Assembly: GCA_003282105.1 (NCBI GenBank)
Contig: QCAB01000005.1
Coordinates: 1 to 45,107 of the forward strand
Reading direction: 5' to 3'
DNA length: 45,107 bases
DNA from: SAR86 cluster bacterium AG-339-G14
GTDB taxonomy: Bacteria > Pseudomonadota > Gammaproteobacteria > Magnimaribacterales > AG-339-G14
The position numbers were made by a program, and so were the translations under genes. Each line of letters starts with the position of its first letter. The stretch's first letter is position 1. The notes under the pieces were generated by a model. It was given only the letters and a program-made list of their open reading frames with translations. It made no database searches and was not told the origin of the DNA. This document shows, piece after piece, positions 10,964 to 20,195 of the stretch.

Positions 10964-11557
10964 ATGTTTAGTGGAATTGTTCAAGAATTTTCGAAAAAGA
11001 CAGAAGTTAAATCTAAAGATTATGGTATTAATTTATCAGTGAGAGTAACAAAAAAATTTACAAAAGGCCTTAAGAAAGGAGACAGTGTCGCAGTTAACGG
11101 AGTTTGTTTAACCGTCAAGAAATTTAACCCCGACACCATAAACTTCGATGTAATTCATGAGTCTCTCAAATTGACTAATCTTAAAAGTTTAAATCCTGAG
11201 CTACCCTTAAACCTAGAAAGATCTTTAAAAATGGGAGATGAAATTGGCGGCCATCTGGTTTCTGGCCACATTCATTCTAAAGGAAAAATCCTTGATTTTA
11301 AAAAATCCAAAGAGACTCTTTTAAAAATAGAACTTCCTAAATCTATTAAAGGGTATATTTTAAAAAAAGGCTATGTCGCTTTGAATGGGATCAGCCTTAC
11401 GGTAGTTAACGTTGATAGCAAGTCTTTCTCAGTTTCTTTAATTCCTGAAACTTTGGAAAATACTAATTTAAAATTTTTAAAAAAAGGTGATCTATTGAAC
11501 ATTGAAGCTGATCAACAAACGGTTGCCATCGTAGAAACTGTTAAAAAATTAAGATAA
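10964..11557 (+). CDS. ribE: riboflavin synthase alpha chain
   Basis: MFSGIVQ start, duplicated lumazine-binding domains (VAVNGVCLTV, VALNGISLTVV), GGHLVSGHIH. Confidence 0.95.
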   Translation: MFSGIVQEFSKKTEVKSKDYGINLSVRVTKKFTKGLKKGDSVAVNGVCLTVKKFNPDTINFDVIHESLKLTNLKSLNPELPLNLERSLKMGDEIGGHLVSGHIHSKGKILDFKKSKETLLKIELPKSIKGYILKKGYVALNGISLTVVNVDSKSFSVSLIPETLENTNLKFLKKGDLLNIEADQQTVAIVETVKKLR

Positions 11558-11998
11558 TAATTTTTTGACTATAGAACTGGCAAACCCGGGATCTGCTTTT
11601 CCAACAATTTTTGGTTTGAGAGCTCCCATCACTTTGCCCATATCTTTTATTGATTCTGCGCCTGTTTCCTTAATTATTTTTTCAATTAGACTGGATAAAT
11701 CTGCATCAGGTATTTGCTCTGGAAGAAAGGTTTGAATAATTCCAATTTCGTTTTTTTCTTTTTGAGCTAACTCCAACCGATTTGCTAATTCAAATTGAGT
11801 TATGGAGTCTTTTCTCTGCTTGATCATTTTAGCCATGATCGTTACTGACTCTTCACTAGTTAACTCGGAAGACTTATTCTTTTCTTCTAATTTTAATTCG
11901 GAGACAATAAGTCTCAAGGTAGAAGCTTTAAATTTATCCCCAGATTTTAAAGAAATTTTTACTTCTTCTTGGATAGAAGATATGAGTTCTTGTGACAT
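11549..11998 (-). CDS. yqeY: GatB/YqeY domain-containing protein
   Basis: 149 aa; STLRLIVSELK, DMGKVMGALKPKIVGKADPGFASSIVKKLL; adjacent to rpsU. Confidence 0.92.
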   Translation of the reverse strand: MSQELISSIQEEVKISLKSGDKFKASTLRLIVSELKLEEKNKSSELTSEESVTIMAKMIKQRKDSITQFELANRLELAQKEKNEIGIIQTFLPEQIPDADLSSLIEKIIKETGAESIKDMGKVMGALKPKIVGKADPGFASSIVKKLLS

Positions 11999-12008
11999 TC
12001 AGAAATTA

Positions 12009-12227
12009 CTAAAATCTAGCTCGTAAAGGAGGCATGGTACCGAGTTTTCTTCTTTTCGAAGCTCTTTTGACGGCAGCAGCAGCTTTGCGCTTTCTAACAG
12101 AGGTAGGTTTTTCGTAAAACTCTCTTTTTCTTACTTCAGCTATAACTCCAGCTTTGTCGCAAGATCTTTTAAAACGTCTTAATCCTGCATCGAAGGATTC
12201 GGTATCTTTTAATTTAATTATTGGCAT
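12009..12227 (-). CDS. rpsU: 30S ribosomal protein S21
   Basis: [60 protein letters not shown]; start at internal ATG. Confidence 0.96.
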   Translation of the reverse strand: MPIIKLKDTESFDAGLRRFKRSCDKAGVIAEVRKREFYEKPTSVRKRKAAAAVKRASKRRKLGTMPPLRARF

Positions 12228-12311
12228 ACTTTGTAAGTTGGCAATTCTATATATCAATAGAAGATAATGCAAAACTTTTGGATGCAGATTTCCATCTGAT
12301 ATTATTTAAAA

Positions 12312-13325
12312 ATGCTTATCTTAGGAATTGAAACTTCATGTGACGAAACAGGTATTGCTTTATATGATGGAGAAGAAAATAAGATTATTTTTGAATCTTT
12401 ATTCAGTCAAGCTGATAAACATTCTCTTTATGGAGGCGTAGTTCCAGAGTTAGCAGCTAGAGACCATACAAATAAACTTTTACCACTCTTAAAAAAAGGC
12501 CTAGATGATTCTAATATGAGTCTAAAAAATATTGACGCAATTGCTTATACAAAGGGGCCTGGATTAAGAGGGCCATTAATGGTTGGGTCAGCATTTGCAA
12601 AATCTTTAGGCTTTGCTTTAGATGTTCCTGTTATTCCTGTGCATCATATGGAAGCTCATCTTCTAATGGCAAAATATGATGCCCCACAATTAAAATACCC
12701 TTTTTTGACTCTTTTGGTATCTGGAGGCCACACTATTTTAGCGAAAGTTGAGAGCTCCGGAGTTTATAAAATTCTTGGGCAAACAATTGATGACGCTGTT
12801 GGAGAAGCTTTTGATAAAACTGCCAAATTGCTAGGGTTACGATACCCGGGCGGACCCGAAATTGAAAAAAATGCTGCTAAAGGAGAAAAAATGAAAGAAA
12901 GCTTTCCGCGTCCTATGCTGAAATCTGAAGATTATAATTTCAGCTTTAGCGGTTTGAAAACTGCTGTTTTATATAAAGTAAATTTATTAAAGAAAAAAAA
13001 TGAATTTACAAAACAAACTATTTCGGACGTTAGTTTAGAATTTCAAGAAGCCGCCATAGATTGTTTACTGTACAAGACAAAAAAAGCGTTAATTGATTTT
13101 AATCTAAACCAAGTTGTGCTTTCTGGCGGAGTTGCTGCTAATAAACAGCTAAGAAAAAGATTTAATGAAGAATTAGGAAAAAAATATACTGTGATTTATC
13201 CTGATTTTTCTCATTGCACAGATAACGGAGCAATGATAGCTTTCTCAGGATTTGAAAAGCTTAGTTCTTGTGATAAAGAAAATAATATTTCAGTAAATCC
13301 TAGATGGAGTTTAGAAGAGATTTGA
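12312..13325 (+). CDS. tsaD: tRNA N6-adenosine threonylcarbamoyltransferase
   Basis: MLILGIETSCDETGIALYD, VPVIPVHHMEAHLLMA, LLVSGGHT, SGGVAANKQLR. Confidence 0.97.
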   Translation: MLILGIETSCDETGIALYDGEENKIIFESLFSQADKHSLYGGVVPELAARDHTNKLLPLLKKGLDDSNMSLKNIDAIAYTKGPGLRGPLMVGSAFAKSLGFALDVPVIPVHHMEAHLLMAKYDAPQLKYPFLTLLVSGGHTILAKVESSGVYKILGQTIDDAVGEAFDKTAKLLGLRYPGGPEIEKNAAKGEKMKESFPRPMLKSEDYNFSFSGLKTAVLYKVNLLKKKNEFTKQTISDVSLEFQEAAIDCLLYKTKKALIDFNLNQVVLSGGVAANKQLRKRFNEELGKKYTVIYPDFSHCTDNGAMIAFSGFEKLSSCDKENNISVNPRWSLEEI

Positions 13326-13326
13326 T

Positions 13327-13677
13327 ATGGATAAAGTTTTTATAGAAGATTTAGAAATTGAAACGATTATTGGGATTTTCGGATGGGAACGAGAAGTTAA
13401 ACAAATAGTAAATATCAACTTAGAAATGGATTTTGACATAAGCAAGGCTGGAAAAACAGATAGCATTGATGATGCTTTAAACTATAAATCTATTGGTAAA
13501 AGCGTCATAAATCTCGTTGAAAACTCTTCTTTTTTTTTAGTAGAAAAAATGGCGGAAGAAGTTGCTAAGCTTGTTTTAAAAAATAAAGAGATAAAAAAAG
13601 TGACTATAAAAGTAAGCAAGCCAGGAGCTCTGAGAGGTTCGAGGAACGTTGGTGTAAAAATTTCGAGATCAAATTAA
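13327..13677 (+). CDS. folB: dihydroneopterin aldolase
   Basis: 116 aa; DLEIETIIGIFGWEREVKQIV, LNYKSIGKSV, VSKPGALRGSRNVGV. Confidence 0.93.
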   Translation: MDKVFIEDLEIETIIGIFGWEREVKQIVNINLEMDFDISKAGKTDSIDDALNYKSIGKSVINLVENSSFFLVEKMAEEVAKLVLKNKEIKKVTIKVSKPGALRGSRNVGVKISRSN

Positions 13678-14153
13678 TGTCCTTGATCACTATTAGTCTT
13701 GGAAGCAATATTGAACCACAATTAAACTTAGAAAAAGCTACAAAAGAGATTGCGAAGTTTGCTACTTTAGAAAAAACTTCAAAAATATATAAAAGTAAGT
13801 CAGTGGGTTTTGAAGGAAATGATTTTTTAAATCAAGTAATTCTTTGCGAGGTTAAAGTTGAGTTAAAAGAGACATATTGCAAGTTAAAAAAAATAGAAAA
13901 AGAAATGGGTCGAGTAAAAAATGTTGATAAATTTTCAGATAGATTAATTGACTTAGACCTTTTGACTTTCAACGATGAAATCTCAGAAGGGAAGATAACT
14001 CTTCCTCACAACGACATTCTAAAATATTCATTCGTACTGGTTCCATTTGCGGAAATTTATCCTGAATTCATTCACCCAGTTAACCAAAAAAGCATAGAAA
14101 CATTGTTAAAAGAAAAAAATTCTTTTTTAAGCGAAGTAGAAAAAATAAATTAA
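13677..14153 (+). CDS. folK: 2-amino-4-hydroxy-6-hydroxymethyldihydropteridine pyrophosphokinase
   Basis: 158 aa; ISLGSNIEPQLNLEKA, DRLIDLDLLTFND, LPHNDILKYSFVLVPFAEI. Confidence 0.94.
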   Translation: MSLITISLGSNIEPQLNLEKATKEIAKFATLEKTSKIYKSKSVGFEGNDFLNQVILCEVKVELKETYCKLKKIEKEMGRVKNVDKFSDRLIDLDLLTFNDEISEGKITLPHNDILKYSFVLVPFAEIYPEFIHPVNQKSIETLLKEKNSFLSEVEKIN

Positions 14154-15736
14154 ATTTGTTCGCCTAGTAATCTAGCCCTTTCTACTTTTGAATTCTCTTC
14201 TTCGGGAAGATATTTGGCTGCGAGAATCAACGCGATTAGACTTATTATGAATACTGAACACCATATTTGTATGGAATAGCTGATTGAGTTGGCCGAAGAA
14301 TAGTCCAATGAAATAAAATAGTCAGCAAGTTTGCCAATCGAATAAGGCCCAAGAGATAATCCAACAACAGAAGCCATAAGAATCCAAAAAGCTGAAATCA
14401 TAGCTCGCATTCTTGGCAAAACCATATCAGTTACCGTGGCGACACATAGTCCCACCCAAAGCGTTGAAACATAAGACCAAATGATATGAAAAACGTAAAA
14501 AGTAAATAAGTCCTTGGATTGGAGTGCTAAAATAATTGAGATTGGAGAGGTCACTACAGCAAAAATACCTACATAAATTCTTCCATTTAAGTATTTTTTT
14601 CTTAAATAATCTGAAAAAAGCCCTCCAGTCAATAAACCAAAAAACCCAAAGATAGCACTTTGTAATCCAAGATTTCTTCCTGCTATAGTTTTTGTAACTT
14701 CAAATGTTTCAATGAAATAAGCTGGCAAAAACGCACTTACAGCGTAACCCATAAAACTTATTAATGGAAAGCCAATCATGCTAAAAATTATTGTTTTGGA
14801 CTTAAAACCCAAAGAAAACGCAATCGGATCATTAAGTTTCACAGTCTGAATCCAACTAAGAAGGGTAAACAGGCCAAGTCCAAACGCACCCCATTGCAAT
14901 AAGTCTCCTGTTAGATAGCTCATTATTGTGAAAAGAGAAATAACTCCGAATGTCATGAAAATTTGATAATAAATTTCTGGAGATTTTTCCTTTTTGTAAA
15001 CCAGAGAAACTAAAGAAGAGATAGGCAGGATGCCCGATAAAACTTTCCCAGCTTCAAAAAATGGCCTTTCTTCTTTTTCAATTTTTATTCCTTCTGAGTG
15101 ACCACGGATTGGCTCTTTTATTGTTAAAACCAACAATGCAATTAATAGTCCAGGTAATCCGACGCTTATAAAAGCAATCTGCCATCCCGCTAATTGAAAA
15201 GGTGCTTGCTCAGCTATTGGATAAATATTATTCCAAGAGTCAGCAATCCAACCACCTAAAAATATTCCTATGCCTCCACCAATATATATCCCGCTAGAGT
15301 AAATTGAATAAACAGTTGTTTTCACGTTGGTTGAGAAATAATCTGAAAGTAAAGAGTAGGCTGCTGGACTTGCACTAGATTCTCCAATTCCAACTCCAAT
15401 TCTACAAATGGCCAAGCCAACGAAACTTCGCATTAAGCCTGAGGCAGCGGTCATTAAACTCCATATTGCAACTCCACCAGAAATTAGATAATTCCGGTGC
15501 CAAGTATCCGCTAATTTAGCTAAAGGAATTCCGACAATCGAATAAAATATTGCAAAAGCAGTCCCATACAAAAATCCAAGATCGCTTAGAGAAATACCTA
15601 AATCTTCTCTTATATCGTTAGCAAGAATGGCTATTATTTGACGATCTAAAAAATTAAAAATGTAGACCACAAGCAACACGGATAAAACATAGTAAGAGTA
15701 GTTGCTGTCTAACTTTGGTTTAAAACTGCTTTCCAT
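14150..15736 (-). CDS. MFS transporter, Spinster-like type
   Basis: 528 aa; NFLDRQIIAILANDIREDLGISLSDLGFLYGTAFAIFYSIVGIPLAKLAD and RIGVGIGESSASPAAYSLLSDYF. Confidence 0.88.
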   Translation of the reverse strand: MESSFKPKLDSNYSYYVLSVLLVVYIFNFLDRQIIAILANDIREDLGISLSDLGFLYGTAFAIFYSIVGIPLAKLADTWHRNYLISGGVAIWSLMTAASGLMRSFVGLAICRIGVGIGESSASPAAYSLLSDYFSTNVKTTVYSIYSSGIYIGGGIGIFLGGWIADSWNNIYPIAEQAPFQLAGWQIAFISVGLPGLLIALLVLTIKEPIRGHSEGIKIEKEERPFFEAGKVLSGILPISSLVSLVYKKEKSPEIYYQIFMTFGVISLFTIMSYLTGDLLQWGAFGLGLFTLLSWIQTVKLNDPIAFSLGFKSKTIIFSMIGFPLISFMGYAVSAFLPAYFIETFEVTKTIAGRNLGLQSAIFGFFGLLTGGLFSDYLRKKYLNGRIYVGIFAVVTSPISIILALQSKDLFTFYVFHIIWSYVSTLWVGLCVATVTDMVLPRMRAMISAFWILMASVVGLSLGPYSIGKLADYFISLDYSSANSISYSIQIWCSVFIISLIALILAAKYLPEEENSKVERARLLGEQI

Positions 15737-15739
15737 GAA

Positions 15740-16771
15740 TTAATTGTTTTTTATTAGTTTCCAAGCATTGGTTGCTAGTTCAACTGTTTGAGGAAAAAGT
15801 TTATCGGCATCTTTTCCTGCGGCTGTACCATCTCTAACTCTTCCAGTAATACCTTGTAAAATAGCAGCGATTTTGAACATATTAAACGCCATGTAAAGAT
15901 TCCATTCGTCTGGTTTGATATCAAATTCTGATCCTTCGAAATACATATTTACGTAATCTTTGTAAGTTGGAATTCCAAGTCTTAAGCATTCCTGTTCATT
16001 TGATAGAACGGGATTGTCTAGATATCTCAAACAATGATAACTAAAATCAGCAATCGGATCGCCCAAAGTCGAAAGCTCCCAGTCTAAAATAGAAGCTATT
16101 TCGTTTGAATCATTGTCCACTATAACGTTAGTTAAACTAAAATCGCCATGAACTAAACGGGTAGGTTTTTCTGATGGAAGATTTTCTGGTAGCCATTCAA
16201 TAAGGTTATCCATTGCTTGAATTTTTTCAGTTTCAGATAATTCATATTGTTTGGACCATCTCGCCACTTGTCTTCCAACATAATTCCCCGGTTTGCCAAA
16301 ATCTTCTAACCCAATTTTTATAGGATCAACTTTATGAAGTTTTTTAATGGTTTTATTCATAGATTCATAAATTTGTGTTCTATCGGAATTTGTTCCGTGA
16401 GGAATATCGGGGTCCCAAATTACGCTTCCGTTTATAAATTCCATTACGAAAAATTCTGTTCCTAATAAAGATTCGTCCTCGCAGTGTAGGTACGCTTTAG
16501 GAACTGGAACATTAGTTTTATTTAACGCAGATATAACTCTGTATTCTCTGTCTACCGCATGGGCTGATTTTAAAAGGTTCCCAGGAGGCTTTCTTCTTAA
16601 AACATATGATGCTGATGGGGTTTTTAATAAATAAGTCGGGTTGGATTGCCCACCAATGAATTCCTCTATGTTCAGAGGCCCTTCATAATCGTCAATGTTA
16701 TTTTTAAGATAATCATTTAAAATTTTTGCATCAATGAAATGTTTGTCAGACATTTCTTTGGTGCCGTTCAT
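15740..16771 (-). CDS. APH-fold phosphotransferase (ACAD10/11-type aminoglycoside phosphotransferase-like family)
   Basis: EFIGGQSNPTYLLKTPSASYVLRRKPPGNLLKSAHAVDREYRV, RLVHGDFSLTNVIVDND, ASILDWELSTLGDPIADF. Start at MNGTKEM chosen because ggagg lies just upstream; longest ORF begins at 16795. Confidence 0.88.
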   Translation of the reverse strand: MNGTKEMSDKHFIDAKILNDYLKNNIDDYEGPLNIEEFIGGQSNPTYLLKTPSASYVLRRKPPGNLLKSAHAVDREYRVISALNKTNVPVPKAYLHCEDESLLGTEFFVMEFINGSVIWDPDIPHGTNSDRTQIYESMNKTIKKLHKVDPIKIGLEDFGKPGNYVGRQVARWSKQYELSETEKIQAMDNLIEWLPENLPSEKPTRLVHGDFSLTNVIVDNDSNEIASILDWELSTLGDPIADFSYHCLRYLDNPVLSNEQECLRLGIPTYKDYVNMYFEGSEFDIKPDEWNLYMAFNMFKIAAILQGITGRVRDGTAAGKDADKLFPQTVELATNAWKLIKNN

Positions 16772-16807
16772 TTCTCCCTCCACCTTTTTTATCATGCTTA
16801 GACAATC

Positions 16808-17527
16808 TTAATTAAGAGATCTTCCTCCATCAACTCTTAGAATTTGACCAGTAATGTACTCATTTTTATAAAGATGAAATACCGCAGAAGAAATATCTTC
16901 TTCATTTCCTATTCTTCCAAGAGGTATAGTAGAAATTAGTTTTTCTTCATTTGAAGAACCATCGGTAGGCAATAAGATTGCTCCTGGCGCAACAGCATTC
17001 ACTCTTATTTCCGGAGCTAATTCTTTTGCAAGAGACTTGGTCAATGTTTCTAATCCACCTTTAGCAATTGAATAAATTGAATAATCTTTCATGCCTCTGA
17101 TAATCATTGCGTCAGATAAATTAATGATCACTCCTAAATTTTCTTTGAGATTTTTCTTAAGATTCTTGATTATTTCATGAGGACCTTTAACATTTGAATT
17201 TATCAGATCATCCCAAGCATCCTGACTACTTTCTAGAATTGGCGTTGAGTAAAAAGAAGAAGCATTATTTATCAATACATCTATTCTTCCGAATTTTTCT
17301 ATAACACTCTCACAAAACGATCTGTACTTATTTATATCGTTAAGATCAAATTGCACAACTTCAACCGAATCTTTTCTTATTGAATTTAAACTCTCTTTAA
17401 GTTTGATAGCTTCATCTTCTGAAGAGTTGTAATGACAGACTATAGAAAATTCATTCTCATGGAATTTTTTACAAATTGATTTACCAATTCTTTTTGCTCC
17501 TCCAGTTACTAAAACTACTTTAGTCAT
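16808..17527 (-). CDS. SDR-family oxidoreductase, pteridine reductase / FolM-like
   Basis: TGGAKRIGKSI (TGxxxRxG form), YSIYSIAKGGLETLTKSLAKELAPEIRVNAVAPGAILLP; near folB/folK. Confidence 0.82.
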   Translation of the reverse strand: MTKVVLVTGGAKRIGKSICKKFHENEFSIVCHYNSSEDEAIKLKESLNSIRKDSVEVVQFDLNDINKYRSFCESVIEKFGRIDVLINNASSFYSTPILESSQDAWDDLINSNVKGPHEIIKNLKKNLKENLGVIINLSDAMIIRGMKDYSIYSIAKGGLETLTKSLAKELAPEIRVNAVAPGAILLPTDGSSNEEKLISTIPLGRIGNEEDISSAVFHLYKNEYITGQILRVDGGRSLN

Positions 17528-18587
17528 TAAAATGTTCCTTAATTATTGATAGCCTTTTTTCGTAAATTTCTTTTTTTATTAAATTTGAATCTTTCTCGAA
17601 ATTTTTGTTTGGCTTTACTTTCGATAATTCTCCCAGAAGACTGTTTAAGTTTAACTTTTTAAAAGCATCACTTTCATCAATCAGCAATGAGTATAAATTA
17701 AAAGTCTTCAGAGCACTTTTTTTATTTCTAAATCCGTCGATTTTCATAATTGCTTCCAATAATATTTCAGGAGAATTTTCATTTCTAAGTGTTTCAATAA
17801 CATTTGAAAAGTTTAATGCCGATTTTTTGAAGGAGTTAGGAATTTTTACTTTAGTTGTAAGTTCCAAATTCATCACCAAAATTGCCCATTTATCTTGAGC
17901 GTCTAAATTAGAACTTTCAGTTTTTTTAAGTTCGACTAAATTTTCTTTGAATTGAATAGTATCGCAACTAAAAACATTGGAAGCTCCCACATCATGAAGA
18001 GCTTGAAAGTAAAGATAGGAATTTTCTAAAGATAAGCATTTCTCAGTTTCCATCCAAATTCTTTCGAACGATAAATTATCTAAATCTTTTGAGTTACAGA
18101 GCTCTTTCATTAAGATCAGAGTATCTTCGTGAATTTCAAAATTGAACTTACTCAAATAACAATAAAATCTTGCCACTCTAAACACTCTTAATGGGTCTTC
18201 GGAAAAAGCCCTAGAAATATGTTTTAAAACTCTATTTTCAATATCTTGAATACCGCCATAGGGATCTATCAATTCGCCTTTATTAGACTTTGCAATAGCA
18301 TTAATAGTTAAATCTCTTCTTAATAAATCTTCCTTTAAGCTAATGTCCTTATTCACATCAAATTTAAAGCCTTTATGGCCAAGTTCAACTTTTATCTCTT
18401 TTCTTGCAAGCGCGTATTCTTCTTTTGTCTTCGGATGCAAAAATACTGGAAAACTTTTACCAACTGAAATGAAACCCTTCTCCAACATTTCTTCGGCACT
18501 CGATCCAATTACGACCCAATCTTTTTCTAAGGATTTAATGCCTAAGAGTTCGTCTCTTATAGCTCCTCCAACCAAATAAATTTTCAT
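17520..18587 (-). CDS. cca: CCA-adding tRNA nucleotidyltransferase, without recognisable HD domain motif
   Basis: MKIYLVGGAIRDELLGIKSLEKDWVVIG, FPVFLHPKTKEEYALARKE, LLRRDLTINAIA, SEDPLRVFRVARF. Confidence 0.93.
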   Translation of the reverse strand: MKIYLVGGAIRDELLGIKSLEKDWVVIGSSAEEMLEKGFISVGKSFPVFLHPKTKEEYALARKEIKVELGHKGFKFDVNKDISLKEDLLRRDLTINAIAKSNKGELIDPYGGIQDIENRVLKHISRAFSEDPLRVFRVARFYCYLSKFNFEIHEDTLILMKELCNSKDLDNLSFERIWMETEKCLSLENSYLYFQALHDVGASNVFSCDTIQFKENLVELKKTESSNLDAQDKWAILVMNLELTTKVKIPNSFKKSALNFSNVIETLRNENSPEILLEAIMKIDGFRNKKSALKTFNLYSLLIDESDAFKKLNLNSLLGELSKVKPNKNFEKDSNLIKKEIYEKRLSIIKEHFND

Positions 18588-19417
18588 TTAATCTTTTTAA
18601 TAAAATATTTCTTGCTATCCTCTAGCCTCACAAAAGTAAGTTTATTCCCCCAAACACATCCAGTATCCAGGCCTATTATATTTTGTTTATTTGTTTTGCC
18701 GTTCAATGCAGCCCAGTGGCCAAATATCAGTCGATCTTCCCGTGTTAAGGCGCTTATTTTTAATTTAAACCAAGGAACAAAGTTATAAGGAAGATCCTTT
18801 AAACCTTTTTTGAAAGCAAACATAATTTTCCCTTCTTTGTCGCAAATTCTTATTCTTGTTACTGCGTTAATAAAAAAAGTAAGTTTGTCTTTCATAGAAA
18901 TGATTTTGAAGTTATTTTTTCGATGATGAAAGAAAATCTTTTTTAAATTTTTTTTTGGATTTCTATTTAAAAATTCCTGTGAAAGTTTATTGAGATTCAT
19001 GCATTCTTTAAAAGTTAAATAATGAGGTAATCCAGCATGAACCATAATATATTTTTTCTTAACACCATTTTTGAGTTTAATTTTTTTTGAAAAAACAAAT
19101 GGTTGTTTTAATAAAAACTTAGCGTACTTTTCACATTTTGAGCTTGATAGTAACTCTTCTAATGTATCATTTTTTGCTGCTTTTCTATCTGCATAATGTC
19201 TAGCAAGGAAATGTAGGTCATGGTTTCCCAAGACTATATTTACACTTGAGCGAATGTTGTAAATTCTTTCTAGAGTTTTTAACGAATCAGGACCCCTGTT
19301 GATTAAATCACCAGAAATCCAAAGACGATCTTTCTTTTCATTAAAGTTTATTTTTTTTAAACCTTTATCGAATTCTTTGTAACATCCTTGAATGTCGCCA
19401 ACTGCGTAATTAGCCAT
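18584..19417 (-). CDS. apaH: bis(5'-nucleosyl)-tetraphosphatase (symmetrical)
   Basis: MANYAVGDIQGCYKEF, WISGDLINRGPDSLKTL, VLGNHDLHFLA, MVHAGL, FGHWAALNG. Confidence 0.95.
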   Translation of the reverse strand: MANYAVGDIQGCYKEFDKGLKKINFNEKKDRLWISGDLINRGPDSLKTLERIYNIRSSVNIVLGNHDLHFLARHYADRKAAKNDTLEELLSSSKCEKYAKFLLKQPFVFSKKIKLKNGVKKKYIMVHAGLPHYLTFKECMNLNKLSQEFLNRNPKKNLKKIFFHHRKNNFKIISMKDKLTFFINAVTRIRICDKEGKIMFAFKKGLKDLPYNFVPWFKLKISALTREDRLIFGHWAALNGKTNKQNIIGLDTGCVWGNKLTFVRLEDSKKYFIKKIK

Positions 19418-20195
19418 ATTTTTCCATCAATTTAGTAAGTTCTAAAAATTTTTTTGAGCTTAGTTGGTCTGGTCTCAAATCTAGATTTATATTAAGTTTT
19501 TCTAAATCTTTTGCTTCAAATATTTTAAGCAAAGGTTTAGAGATTTTTTTCCTTTTAGAGTTAAATAGTAAGTTCAAAATTTTTTTTAAAAAATTTAATT
19601 CTTCAAAATTTACATTTTTTTTTCGAGGTATAAATTTTACAAAACAACTATCAACTTTAGGCGCAGGAACAAAAAAACTTCGATCTACTTCTTTAAGGAT
19701 TTCAACTTCGAATAAATAATTACAAATAACACTTAATTTTCCGTAGGATTTAGATTTTTCATTGCCGGCACATCTATAGGCAAACTCCTTTTGAAACATA
19801 AAGTGCATATCTTTGATGAGATCATTATTTTTAGTGCACCAGTTAATTATGGGGCTAGACAAATTGTAAGGTAGATTTCCTACAAGACGAATCTGATTAA
19901 AATCTGAAACATATTTTTTCAAATCAAAATTCAAAATATTTTCATTAATAATTTTGAAATTATCATTTTTTTTAAATCTTTTCTTTAAAAGAGAAATCAA
20001 ATCTCTATCAATTTCTACTGAGGAACAGGAATTTGCACTTGATACAATTAAAGAAGTTAAATTTCCTGATCCTGGCCCAATTTCTAAAAAATCATCGTTT
20101 TTTTTTACTTTTATTAAGTCAACTAAATCACTGAGCAATACTTCGTCGTTAATAAAATTTTGGCCAAATCTTTTTTTTGGAGAGATCTCTTTCAT
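19410..20195 (-). CDS. rsmA: 16S rRNA (adenine1518-N6/adenine1519-N6)-dimethyltransferase
   Basis: MKEISPKKRFGQNFINDEVLL, FLEIGPGSGNLTSLI, LVGNLPYNLSSPII; start at internal ATG 20195. Confidence 0.95.
   Translation of the reverse strand: MKEISPKKRFGQNFINDEVLLSDLVDLIKVKKNDDFLEIGPGSGNLTSLIVSSANSCSSVEIDRDLISLLKKRFKKNDNFKIINENILNFDLKKYVSDFNQIRLVGNLPYNLSSPIINWCTKNNDLIKDMHFMFQKEFAYRCAGNEKSKSYGKLSVICNYLFEVEILKEVDRSFFVPAPKVDSCFVKFIPRKKNVNFEELNFLKKILNLLFNSKRKKISKPLLKIFEAKDLEKLNINLDLRPDQLSSKKFLELTKLMEKYG

Noticed and set aside
18515-18525. Cca catalytic motif reads EKD rather than DxD
   Set aside because: A conservative Glu substitution that I believe also occurs in other gammaproteobacterial Cca proteins; not counted as evidence of inactivation.
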